DNA from: Methanomethylovorans hollandica DSM 15978
Lineage (GTDB): Archaea; Halobacteriota; Methanosarcinia; Methanosarcinales; Methanosarcinaceae
NCBI RefSeq assembly: GCF_000328665.1
Contig: NC_019977.1
Coordinates: forward strand, 930,001 to 994,000
Direction of reading: 5' to 3'
Length of the DNA stretch: 64,000 bases
Of the stretch, positions 56,965-64,000 are shown piece after piece. The position numbers and the translations under genes were made by a program. Position 1 is the first letter of the stretch, and each line of letters starts with the position of its first letter. The notes below the pieces were generated by a model that was not told the origin of the DNA, searched no databases, and was given only the letters and a program-made list of their open reading frames with translations.

Positions 56965-57426
56965 ATGATACTTCAGCAAGAAGATAAAGATGCCATAGTA
57001 GCCATAGTAGCTGCACGTCATTTCTCAGAGCAGAAATGGAAATGGATCAATCTGAAAAAAGATCTACAAAAGGTTCTGAAAGCTTTTGAGGAAATAAAGG
57101 AGCAGTATGATAAATATCCATATATGAGCAAGGACTGGTATGTAGAGAATTCCGCTACCAAAAGTACACATATGTGTGATACCTGGGAAGAGCTTCTTCT
57201 TCTGGTGGAGTTCCTGAGGGATTATGCCCAGTACTTCGATTTCATGGTCAGGTATGAAGGTGGAAGAAAAATGTTCTCCATTGCCAGCCATGATGGGGAA
57301 CTCACACATGAGCAGGAGAATGCGATCACTGTCGCAAGGAGGCTCAGATGCAATGTTATCGTATTCTCCGTAGAAGTACCGGATTCCATTGAGTTCAATC
57401 TGATCCAGATTGGAGGAGGAATATAA
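56965..57426 (+). CDS. Conserved hypothetical protein, 153 residues
   Basis: Soluble protein of 153 residues starting MILQQEDKDAIVAIVAARHF. A helical, Lys- and Trp-rich N-terminal half (SEQKWKWINLKKDLQKVL) is followed by a mixed domain ending VIVFSVEVPDSIEFNLIQIG. No membrane helix or cysteine motif (two isolated cysteines). It starts eight bases after the dihydropteroate-synthase-like gene and is probably its operon partner. I do not recognise the family. Confidence 0.75.
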   Translation: MILQQEDKDAIVAIVAARHFSEQKWKWINLKKDLQKVLKAFEEIKEQYDKYPYMSKDWYVENSATKSTHMCDTWEELLLLVEFLRDYAQYFDFMVRYEGGRKMFSIASHDGELTHEQENAITVARRLRCNVIVFSVEVPDSIEFNLIQIGGGI

Positions 57427-57612
57427 CTTAAAGTGTATCGAGATGCCATTAGTGACTTAGGATCCTAACCAACTTTTTATATAGTATTGAAGAATATTAG
57501 CCCCAGCCAGTCTCATTTATACATGAGCTGTGAATACAGCTTACAAATATGATACTCATACGTGATATATAATATATAAATCAGAATCAAAGACAAATAG
57601 AGGAGTTACATA

Positions 57613-59634
57613 ATGGATGTTCTATACTACCTGGCACCTCTTGCCGGTCTTGTCAGTCTGATATTCGCTGGCTTCTTTGCAAGAAGTGTTCTTAAAGAAG
57701 GCACTGGATCAAAGGAGATGCAGGCAATATCAGCTGCCATACAGGAAGGTGCAATGGCTTATCTGAATCGTCAGTACAAAACAATAGCCGTCGTGGCAAT
57801 CATTCTGGCAGTCCTTATATACGCACTGCTGCCTGATGGAGATAAGATCGCCATCGGTTTCCTGGTGGGTGCCATCAGTTCTGCTATTGCAGGGTACATA
57901 GGAATGAACGTGTCTGTAAGGGCAAATGTAAGGACAGCGCATGCTGCTTCCAGTGGTCTGCAAAAAGCAATGCATGTGGCATTCCGTGGTGGAGCGGTCA
58001 CCGGTCTTGCTGTGGTCGGACTTGCCTTGCTTGGTACCAGTGGATTCTACATACTTTACGGTGATGTAGACCTTGTAGTAGGTTTCGGTTTCGGTGCCAG
58101 TCTTATCAGCCTGTTCGCCAGGGTTGGCGGTGGTATATTCACAAAGGCCGCAGACGTAGGTGCAGACCTCGTGGGTAAGATCGAAGCAGGTATCCCTGAA
58201 GATGACCCGCGTAATGCTGCTGTTATTGCTGACAATGTAGGAGACAATGTAGGTGACTGTGCTGGCATGGGTGCAGACCTCTTCGAGACATATGTTGTCA
58301 CTGTGCTGGCTTCAATGCTGCTCGGTTCAATTATAATTGACAAATACCCCAATGCTATCCTGTATCCCCTGTTGCTGGGAGCATCAGCAATTATCGCTTC
58401 CGTCATATCGGTCTTCTTCGTAAAGATCGGCTCAGATGGTAAAATAATGAAAGCTTTGTACAAGGGTGTTGCAGGCTCTGCTATCATCAGTCTTGTATTC
58501 TTCTATTTCATCACCGATTCACTGATGAATGATATGAGGATATATCTTGCTGCTGTAGTGGGTATAGTGATCATGGTCCTCATGGTGGTTATCACCGAAT
58601 ATTACACTTCTACGAAATTCCGTCCTGTGAAGATAATTGCCGAGGCTTCCAAGACCGGTGCAGGAACTAACGTTATCTCTGGCCTTGCCATTGGTTTTGA
58701 GAGTACTGCTCTGCCTGTGATAACAATCGTCCTCGGTATACTTGCTTCTTACTTTGTTGTGGGAGGCATGGCAGATCCTGAAGTAGGGTTATATGGCATA
58801 GCCGTTGCAGCTGCAGCAATGCTCTCCACAACTGGTATGATCGTTGCGCTTGACTCCTATGGCCCCATCACCGATAATGCAGGTGGTATCGCTGAAATGG
58901 CAGGTATGCCTTCAAGCGTGCGTAAGGTCACAGATGCCCTGGATGCAGTAGGTAACACCACAAAGGCTGTTACAAAAGGTTATGCGATCGGTTCTGCGGC
59001 TTTGGGCGCCCTGGCTTTGTTCGCAGATTATAAACACAAGGTTTCACCTGTTGGCGCTTCCCTCAACCTGAGCCTGGATCAGCCAGTGGTGCTCGTAGGT
59101 CTCTTCATTGGCGGACTGTTACCTTTCCTTTTCACAGCTGTCACCATGCAGGCTGTGGGTAAGGCAGCTATCAAGATCGTTGATGAAGTACGCCGTCAGT
59201 TCAGGGAGATCCCCGGTATCATGGAAGGGACAGCAAAACCGGAATACGGGAAATGTGTAGATATTGTGACCGCTGCAGCCATCCGTGAAATGGCCATCCC
59301 CGGTTTCCTTGCAATTGTAGTCCCTCTTGCAGTAGGCCTTTTACTTGGTCCATCTGCCCTTGGCGGACTGCTTATAGGTCTTATTGTTGCAGGTTTGCTG
59401 CTTGCACTTACAATGGATAACGGCGGAGGAGCCTGGGACAATGCCAAGAAGTACATAGAGGATGGAAACTATGGTGGAAAAGGTTCAGATGCACACAAGG
59501 CTGCAATAGTAGGTGACACCGTAGGTGATCCTTTCAAAGACACATCCGGTCCTGCCCTCAATGCTCTGATCAAGGTGGTAAACATGATCGCCATCCTGTT
59601 CTCAACTCTTTTCATTGGCAAAGGACTGCTGTAA
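57613..59634 (+). CDS. hppA: Membrane-bound ion-pumping pyrophosphatase
   Basis: Integral membrane pyrophosphatase of 673 residues with about sixteen helices that couples PPi hydrolysis to ion pumping. Substrate and Mg motifs [20 protein letters not shown] and [19 protein letters not shown] are complete, as is the C-terminal [17 protein letters not shown]. The K+-dependence signature reads [10 protein letters not shown], with Lys451 and Thr454, the pattern of K+-independent, H+-pumping enzymes; K+-dependent ones have Ala at the first position. It probably recovers energy from PPi made in biosynthesis. A perfect terminator follows. Confidence 0.96.
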   Translation: MDVLYYLAPLAGLVSLIFAGFFARSVLKEGTGSKEMQAISAAIQEGAMAYLNRQYKTIAVVAIILAVLIYALLPDGDKIAIGFLVGAISSAIAGYIGMNVSVRANVRTAHAASSGLQKAMHVAFRGGAVTGLAVVGLALLGTSGFYILYGDVDLVVGFGFGASLISLFARVGGGIFTKAADVGADLVGKIEAGIPEDDPRNAAVIADNVGDNVGDCAGMGADLFETYVVTVLASMLLGSIIIDKYPNAILYPLLLGASAIIASVISVFFVKIGSDGKIMKALYKGVAGSAIISLVFFYFITDSLMNDMRIYLAAVVGIVIMVLMVVITEYYTSTKFRPVKIIAEASKTGAGTNVISGLAIGFESTALPVITIVLGILASYFVVGGMADPEVGLYGIAVAAAAMLSTTGMIVALDSYGPITDNAGGIAEMAGMPSSVRKVTDALDAVGNTTKAVTKGYAIGSAALGALALFADYKHKVSPVGASLNLSLDQPVVLVGLFIGGLLPFLFTAVTMQAVGKAAIKIVDEVRRQFREIPGIMEGTAKPEYGKCVDIVTAAAIREMAIPGFLAIVVPLAVGLLLGPSALGGLLIGLIVAGLLLALTMDNGGGAWDNAKKYIEDGNYGGKGSDAHKAAIVGDTVGDPFKDTSGPALNALIKVVNMIAILFSTLFIGKGLL

Positions 59635-59646
59635 TGGATCAAAAAA

Positions 59647-59676
59647 GAGTGAGGCTACGTGGCCTCACTCTTTTTT
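59647..59676 (+). terminator. Strong terminator after hppA
   Basis: GAGTGAGGC (59647-59655) and GCCTCACTC (59662-59670) form a perfect 9-bp stem, six-base loop, with an A-run before and a T6 run after. It begins 13 bases after the hppA stop. Confidence 0.9.
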
Positions 59677-59734
59677 AAGTTTTTAGAAACACTTTTTATA
59701 TTAATATGCATTAGGTAGTTACAGGAGCAGAAGC

Positions 59735-60631
59735 ATGCATGAAGATTTGGGCACCTTACTAAACAAGGGATATAGGACATGGAACAGGAACATGATAATA
59801 GCAGTTCCTTTTATTTTAGATATGATGGCAACAATCATTTTTTCCTTGTTCGCTGTGACCATTTTCCTAATGATCTTTGTAGTGCCTGAAATAGCATCTT
59901 CCACTATAGCCGGTGATGTACCCCCTGAAGTATACTTGGAAATACTTGGTTCACTTTTAAAAGAAAATCTCCTGCTGTTAGTAGCAGGTGCTTTGTTCCT
60001 CTTGATATTGTTCTTATTTATAGGATCATTTTTTGAAGCAGGAGCTATCGGCATGTGCCGTCTTGCACTGCTTAGCGGAGATACGTCCGTGGGACAAATG
60101 TGGGCATCTGCACGCCACCATGTTTTGAACCTGATGTTTGCTAAAATACTGGTAGCGCTTATTATTATGGCAGGCGTGGTGTTTCTGGTACCGGGCATAC
60201 TGATTGCAGGCGACCTTGGATCATTGGGGTCCGATCCAACTTCCACAGGAAGTATACTGCTGGCAGTTGGTATGTTAGTCTGGTTCCTCTATGCTCTGGT
60301 TGCCGGAATATTGCTGTTCTTCGTAGAATATGCTTTGGTAGTAGATGACCTGGACCCCATCTCAGCACTTGAGAAGAGTTTAGAGTTCTTTAAAGACAAC
60401 AAAGCTGGTGTGATCTCGATCATCGGAATAATAGTTGCCATTTCCCTGGGACTTGAAATATTCGGAAGTGCTATCAGTTCAGTGGAAGCCCTGTCAGATG
60501 TATGGAGCCTGGTGTATCTTTTCCTTTCTGTGATTGTAATAAGACCACTTACAACTACCTGGATAGCACGGATGTATATGGACCGTACGGGGAAGGAACT
60601 GTATTCGTTTGATATATACAACTTTGAATAA
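59735..60631 (+). CDS. Polytopic membrane protein (DUF7847-like)
   Basis: A 298-residue membrane protein with about six helices, including two long ones early (IAVPFILDMMATIIFSLFAV and LLLLVAGALFLLILFLFIG). It resembles archaeal DUF7847 proteins, related to the membrane part of glycerophosphodiester phosphodiesterases. A conserved EYALVVDDLDPISALEKSL loop follows the fifth helix. No catalytic motif is visible, so it may be a structural or transport protein. It has a TATA-like box (TTTTATATTAAT) 40 bases upstream and is convergent with the thiolase gene 7 bases away. Confidence 0.7.
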   Translation: MHEDLGTLLNKGYRTWNRNMIIAVPFILDMMATIIFSLFAVTIFLMIFVVPEIASSTIAGDVPPEVYLEILGSLLKENLLLLVAGALFLLILFLFIGSFFEAGAIGMCRLALLSGDTSVGQMWASARHHVLNLMFAKILVALIIMAGVVFLVPGILIAGDLGSLGSDPTSTGSILLAVGMLVWFLYALVAGILLFFVEYALVVDDLDPISALEKSLEFFKDNKAGVISIIGIIVAISLGLEIFGSAISSVEALSDVWSLVYLFLSVIVIRPLTTTWIARMYMDRTGKELYSFDIYNFE

Positions 60632-60637
60632 AGGTAG

Positions 60638-61546
60638 TTACTGTTTTCCAAGTAACTTACATGCCTGGCAGAGTTCACTACTGCATGCCTGTCCGCATAA
60701 ACGGCAACTAGCAAGTTTTGCAATGGGTATCTCCCTGGAAAGGACATTTGCTATCTTATCAAAACCGCTCAGCAGAGAATATTTTGTCCCCGGATGTTTA
60801 TCCTCAAAATCATCCAGCATTTCCCTCACTTCATTCCTCATGGCCTCATGTGCATAAGGGCAGGCACCGGTACTAAGCGGCAGACCGTTAAGATAAGCAT
60901 ACATGGCAACCTCTTTTTCAGGAATGTAACGCAAGGGTTTTATCCTGAGCACCAGCCCTTCCAGCTCACAGGGGGGAACAAGACGTACCATACGTGCCAC
61001 ATCGCCTTTGAGATGGTTCATCATTATTGTCTGTGCCTCATCGTCAAGATTGTGACCTATAGCAAGTTTGGTGGCACCTAATTCCAGTGCCTTGCGGTTC
61101 AGAATAGATTTACGCAGAACACCGCAATAACTGCATGTCCCTTTTTCACGTTCCAAGGAAGCTATTTCATCCATTGTCCGTTCATATTGTTCCCTGAAAG
61201 AGAGAATGATATGTTCCACACCAAGCCGGCTGGTAAGTCCTTTAGCCTGTTCCAGAGTATTGTGCCGATATCCGGCAATACCTTCGTCCACTGAAAGAGC
61301 AATGAGTCTGATATCCGGACGTGCTCCCAGGATCTTATGGAGCATATAGAGCATTACACTACTATCCTTGCCCCCGCTGACAGCCACGGCTATGGTCTCG
61401 TTCTTTCTCACAGAGTAATGCTTACGGATCGTGAGCTTGATCTTCCTTTCCACATCTTCCATGAAATGCTTCTTGCACAGATGCATACCGGAATATCTCT
61501 GGTATATAATGGAATCATGCTTACATTTATCGCATTTGATACTCAT
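60638..61546 (-). CDS. tRNA 2-thiolation enzyme (TtuA/Ncs6 family)
   Basis: PP-loop ATP pyrophosphatase of 302 residues that adds sulfur to uridine in tRNA (position 34 or 54). N-terminal zinc motif CDKC at 5-8 pairs with CKKH further on; the PP-loop SGGKDS is at residues 57-62; CSYCGVLRK carries catalytic cysteines for an Fe-S cluster; and the C-terminal zinc ribbon CRLCGQACSSELCQAC is complete. This pattern is typical of Ncs6/CTU1/TtuA. Whether it modifies U34 or U54 cannot be read from the sequence. Confidence 0.92.
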   Translation of the reverse strand: MSIKCDKCKHDSIIYQRYSGMHLCKKHFMEDVERKIKLTIRKHYSVRKNETIAVAVSGGKDSSVMLYMLHKILGARPDIRLIALSVDEGIAGYRHNTLEQAKGLTSRLGVEHIILSFREQYERTMDEIASLEREKGTCSYCGVLRKSILNRKALELGATKLAIGHNLDDEAQTIMMNHLKGDVARMVRLVPPCELEGLVLRIKPLRYIPEKEVAMYAYLNGLPLSTGACPYAHEAMRNEVREMLDDFEDKHPGTKYSLLSGFDKIANVLSREIPIAKLASCRLCGQACSSELCQACKLLGKQ

Positions 61547-61715
61547 AGGTCAATTCCCGCATCAAAAAAGGCATCTTACTATTTATTTTTGTGGTGAACA
61601 GATGATCTTGCTTACTTGCCAGATGCCTGCAGTTATAAGTAACTGGAAAAGTTTATAATATATAAACTATTTTAATGTATATTTTGACTGTTTTAAATAT
61701 AGGGAAGATGAAACA

Positions 61716-63062
61716 ATGCCTGTACTAACTGAAAATTTATCTGTGCTTCTTTTACTGCTGTCTGTATTTGCAGGTTGCCTGATGGGTGTAGTGTCAGGAC
61801 TCATACCTGGGTTGCACAGCAACAATATTGCCCTGTTATTGGTATCGGTGTCACCTGTGCTCATTGAAAACGGCATACCAGCTGTATATATCATCTGCAT
61901 GATCCTGGCAAACTGTATCACTCACACCTTTCATGACATAATACCTGCCATCTATCTGGGAGTGCCTAACTCTGATATGGCACTGGCAGTCCTCCCGGGA
62001 CACCAGTTATTGCTCGATGGCAGAGGACCTGAAGCGATACGCCTGTCTGCTTTGGGAAGCGCAGGTTCTGTCATTGTATCCATTATCCTGCTTTTGCCTT
62101 TTGGTTTCCTGTTGTCCACAATATACCCTCTTATACAGGACTACATAGGCTGGATCCTCCTCTTTATAGCATTAATTATGATCATAACTGAAAAAGGTGA
62201 ACACATACCAGGCCAGGGATCCTTTACTCGTTACAGACCCATCTCTTATGCATTCTTGGTGTTCATGCTGAGTGGCCTGCTGGGCATCTTTGCATTCGGA
62301 AAAGAGAACATGGCAAGTTCACTCTTTGGATCGGACAGTCCATCGATACTGCTGCCTCTGTTAAGCGGTCTTTTTGGAGCTTCACAGTTAGTAGTAAGTC
62401 TGACAACCGGTTCAGTTATTCCACCCCAGCATACTTCGCTTATCACACTGCCTGCCAACAGGACAATAAAAGCGATTACCACCGGAAGCCTTGCAGGTTC
62501 TTTTGTAGCCTGGTTGCCTGGAGTATCATCTTCTGTCGCTACATTGCTGGCAGAACTGGTTGGAAGGATCGGGAATAAAAAAGATCATGACAAATATAAT
62601 ATGACAGATGACCCTCTGAACGAAGCACGAGAGTTCATTATTTCAGTGTCTGGTGTCAACACAGCCAATGCTGTTTTTGGTCTTTTTGTTTTTTTCTTTA
62701 TTGGAAGGGCCCGTAACGGGGCCATAGTTGCGATGTCATCGTTCTTAGAACCATCAGCAATTAGCACACCCATTATCCTTATTCTGTTGTGTGTTGTCAT
62801 CCTTGCATCGATCTTTTCGTATTATTCCACTATCAGAATAGGAAATACAGTCCACCTGTTCATGGAAAAAATTGACTATAGAAAACTGAGCATCACTGTG
62901 CTGACAGGTCTATCAGTTATGGTGATTGTATTCACTGGCGTCTTCGGTGTCATAATATTCCTCATGGCCACATCCATAGGGCTGCTGCCGTCTTTCATGA
63001 ACGTGAGAAAGAGTAATGCTATGGGTGTGATCTTACTGCCGGTTATTCTGTATTTCCTGTAA
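61716..63062 (+). CDS. TctA-like membrane permease
   Basis: Membrane transporter of 448 residues with about eleven helices, from the TctA (tripartite tricarboxylate transporter large subunit) superfamily, archaeal branch. The glycine/proline-rich loop VSGLIPGLHSNNIALLL near residue 24 and the mirror VAWLPGVSSSVATLLAE near 275 form the inverted-repeat substrate site. No TctB or TctC gene lies nearby, so it may work alone. The substrate is unknown; a dicarboxylate or similar anion is only a guess. Confidence 0.85.
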   Translation: MPVLTENLSVLLLLLSVFAGCLMGVVSGLIPGLHSNNIALLLVSVSPVLIENGIPAVYIICMILANCITHTFHDIIPAIYLGVPNSDMALAVLPGHQLLLDGRGPEAIRLSALGSAGSVIVSIILLLPFGFLLSTIYPLIQDYIGWILLFIALIMIITEKGEHIPGQGSFTRYRPISYAFLVFMLSGLLGIFAFGKENMASSLFGSDSPSILLPLLSGLFGASQLVVSLTTGSVIPPQHTSLITLPANRTIKAITTGSLAGSFVAWLPGVSSSVATLLAELVGRIGNKKDHDKYNMTDDPLNEAREFIISVSGVNTANAVFGLFVFFFIGRARNGAIVAMSSFLEPSAISTPIILILLCVVILASIFSYYSTIRIGNTVHLFMEKIDYRKLSITVLTGLSVMVIVFTGVFGVIIFLMATSIGLLPSFMNVRKSNAMGVILLPVILYFL

Positions 63063-63069
63063 ATGCAGA

Positions 63070-63834
63070 TTATTGTTGGAAGCCATTGATCATCTGCATC
63101 ATATTATCCTTGATATGTTCCACAGCATCTACCCATTTGCCTCCCACATCAATGGGTGCAACGCCTTCGAGATCTGCCCGGACAAGATCTTCATCATAGG
63201 GTATCTCACCAAGTACAGGTATCCCAAGAGCCTCAAGCTGAGGTGTGAGGTTCACAGACTTCCCTTTGTTGATGACCGCTGCCAGATGTTTGACCTCTAT
63301 GCCCTCTGAGAGATGCTTTATCCTTTCAGCGGTTTCCAGGGAACGCTTGCCGGGCTCAACAACGATGATCATCAGGTCTATACCCTTTGTAGTCCCTCTG
63401 CCCAGGTGTTCGATACCCGCCTCCATATCAAGTATCACTGCACTTTTATCCTTCAGTACAACATGCCTGAGAAATGCCTTAAGGAAAGAGGATGCAGGAC
63501 ACATGCAGCCGCTACCCCCGCTATCAATGGTACCCATCACAAGCATTTTTACATTATCAGGGCCCACGACCCCGAAACTGTCTACGATATCGTCAACTTT
63601 TGGGTTTAATTTGAACAATCCTCCTTTTTCCCCTGCACGCTCTTCGATCATATCCTGATAGTCGGTAAGAGGATTCGGAGGATTGTTTATGCCGATGGAT
63701 GAAGCGAGGTTCATATCTGCATCAGCATCTATGGCTACTACATCAAAACCATCCCTTGCAAGCATCCGCGCAAGAGTACCCGAAAGCGTGGTCTTACCTA
63801 CACCACCTTTACCTGTGACAGCAATTTTCACCAT
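63070..63834 (-). CDS. Second CooC-type ATPase
   Basis: MinD/CooC-family P-loop ATPase of 254 residues, separate from the cdh operon copy. Walker A GKGGVGKT is at residues 8-15; the CxC nickel motif is in GGSGCMCPASSF near 110; VILDMEAGIEHLGRGTTKGI carries the switch II Asp. CooC paralogues load nickel into CO dehydrogenase or acetyl-CoA synthase, or possibly other nickel enzymes of methanogens. It is alone on the minus strand, convergent with the permease 7 bases away. A TATA-like ATAATATAAATTATA sits 20 bases upstream of its start. Confidence 0.88.
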   Translation of the reverse strand: MVKIAVTGKGGVGKTTLSGTLARMLARDGFDVVAIDADADMNLASSIGINNPPNPLTDYQDMIEERAGEKGGLFKLNPKVDDIVDSFGVVGPDNVKMLVMGTIDSGGSGCMCPASSFLKAFLRHVVLKDKSAVILDMEAGIEHLGRGTTKGIDLMIIVVEPGKRSLETAERIKHLSEGIEVKHLAAVINKGKSVNLTPQLEALGIPVLGEIPYDEDLVRADLEGVAPIDVGGKWVDAVEHIKDNMMQMINGFQQ

Positions 63835-64000
63835 GCATTGAACAGGGTTATAATATAAATTATACCTTCCGGTATCCTGTTATTATATGGTCTGTAAGTT
63901 ATATTAATGCCGTCATATGTGTATCATTTATGTATCATTTATGTACATCATTCATAGTCGTAATATCAATAGTTGCTGAGGTAGAGAATGGATAAAAGAT

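Noticed and set aside
1-64000. CRISPR arrays, rRNA genes, prophage or integrase
   Set aside because: No regularly spaced repeats, rRNA sequence, phage structural genes or site-specific recombinase were found anywhere in the window.

Overview
The window is a stretch of chromosome from a methanogenic archaeon, almost certainly a member of the Methanosarcinaceae and most like methylotrophic genera such as Methanolobus or Methanomethylovorans (genus assigned by inference only). Evidence: a complete carbon monoxide dehydrogenase/acetyl-CoA decarbonylase-synthase (CODH/ACDS) operon cdhABC-cooC-DE, coenzyme F420 genes (cofG, two cofH, cofC), a geranylgeranyl reductase for archaeal lipids, an archaeal proteasome beta subunit, aCPSF1, TFE, NMD3, archaeal FtsZ and a DUF2193 protein. 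TATA-type promoters, ATGA-overlapping operons and frequent GTG/TTG starts also fit. Bacterial-type dnaK/dnaJ/grpE is the usual transferred chaperone set of this group.

Layout. 0-6.2 kb: grpE end, dnaK, dnaJ, then a trkA-trkH potassium uptake pair. 6.3-13.1 kb (minus strand): geranylgeranyl reductase with its ferredoxin, then a compact cluster reading ferredoxin, FAD oxidoreductase, cofG, cofH2, cofH1, cofC. 13.1-17.8 kb is an accessory zone: two tandem microprotein genes of 23 and 24 codons, a NucS-like protein lacking the catalytic lysine, a frameshifted small membrane protein, a Nudix hydrolase, a transposase remnant, a cation antiporter, a gene relic and an orphan. 18-21.3 kb: tRNA-Ser(UGA), an FKBP isomerase and a lone chemotaxis receptor. 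21.4-25.5 kb: an IS256 remnant and a tandem duplication of a sodium:solute symporter module, each copy with a tiny one-helix partner gene and a shared 34-bp upstream element. 25.8-28.2 kb: metallo-hydrolase, DUF2117 protein and a winged-helix regulator. 28.7-30.4 kb: a decayed surface-protein end beside a complete ISL3 element. 30.5-32.4 kb: NYN protein, an unknown protein and a zinc-finger rhomboid protease.

32.4-40.8 kb holds the cdh operon, the metabolic centre of the window: CdhA/B (CODH), CdhC (acetyl-CoA synthase), the nickel-insertion ATPase CooC, and the corrinoid iron-sulfur protein CdhD/E. A second CooC-type ATPase is at the far right end. 41-41.7 kb contains three small unknown genes next to a palindrome. 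42-45.5 kb: a DUF362 ferredoxin protein, DUF2193 and aquaporin. 45.6-49 kb is an information-processing operon (NMD3, ATP-grasp, TFE, HD protein), followed by psmB, aCPSF1 and a HAD phosphatase. 52.4-54.2 kb: a broken zinc-ribbon gene, a secreted/membrane protein and a 570-base gap with a possible RNA. 54.2-64 kb: ftsZ, a dihydropteroate-synthase-like protein, a K+-independent-type membrane pyrophosphatase, a membrane protein, a tRNA thiolase, a TctA-like permease and the second CooC.

Most of the window is ordinary housekeeping sequence for a methanogen. The best candidates for undescribed biology are small genes: the tandem microproteins at 13.5 kb, the three-gene cluster at 41 kb and the microprotein partners of the symporters. 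No CRISPR array, rRNA operon or prophage was seen.
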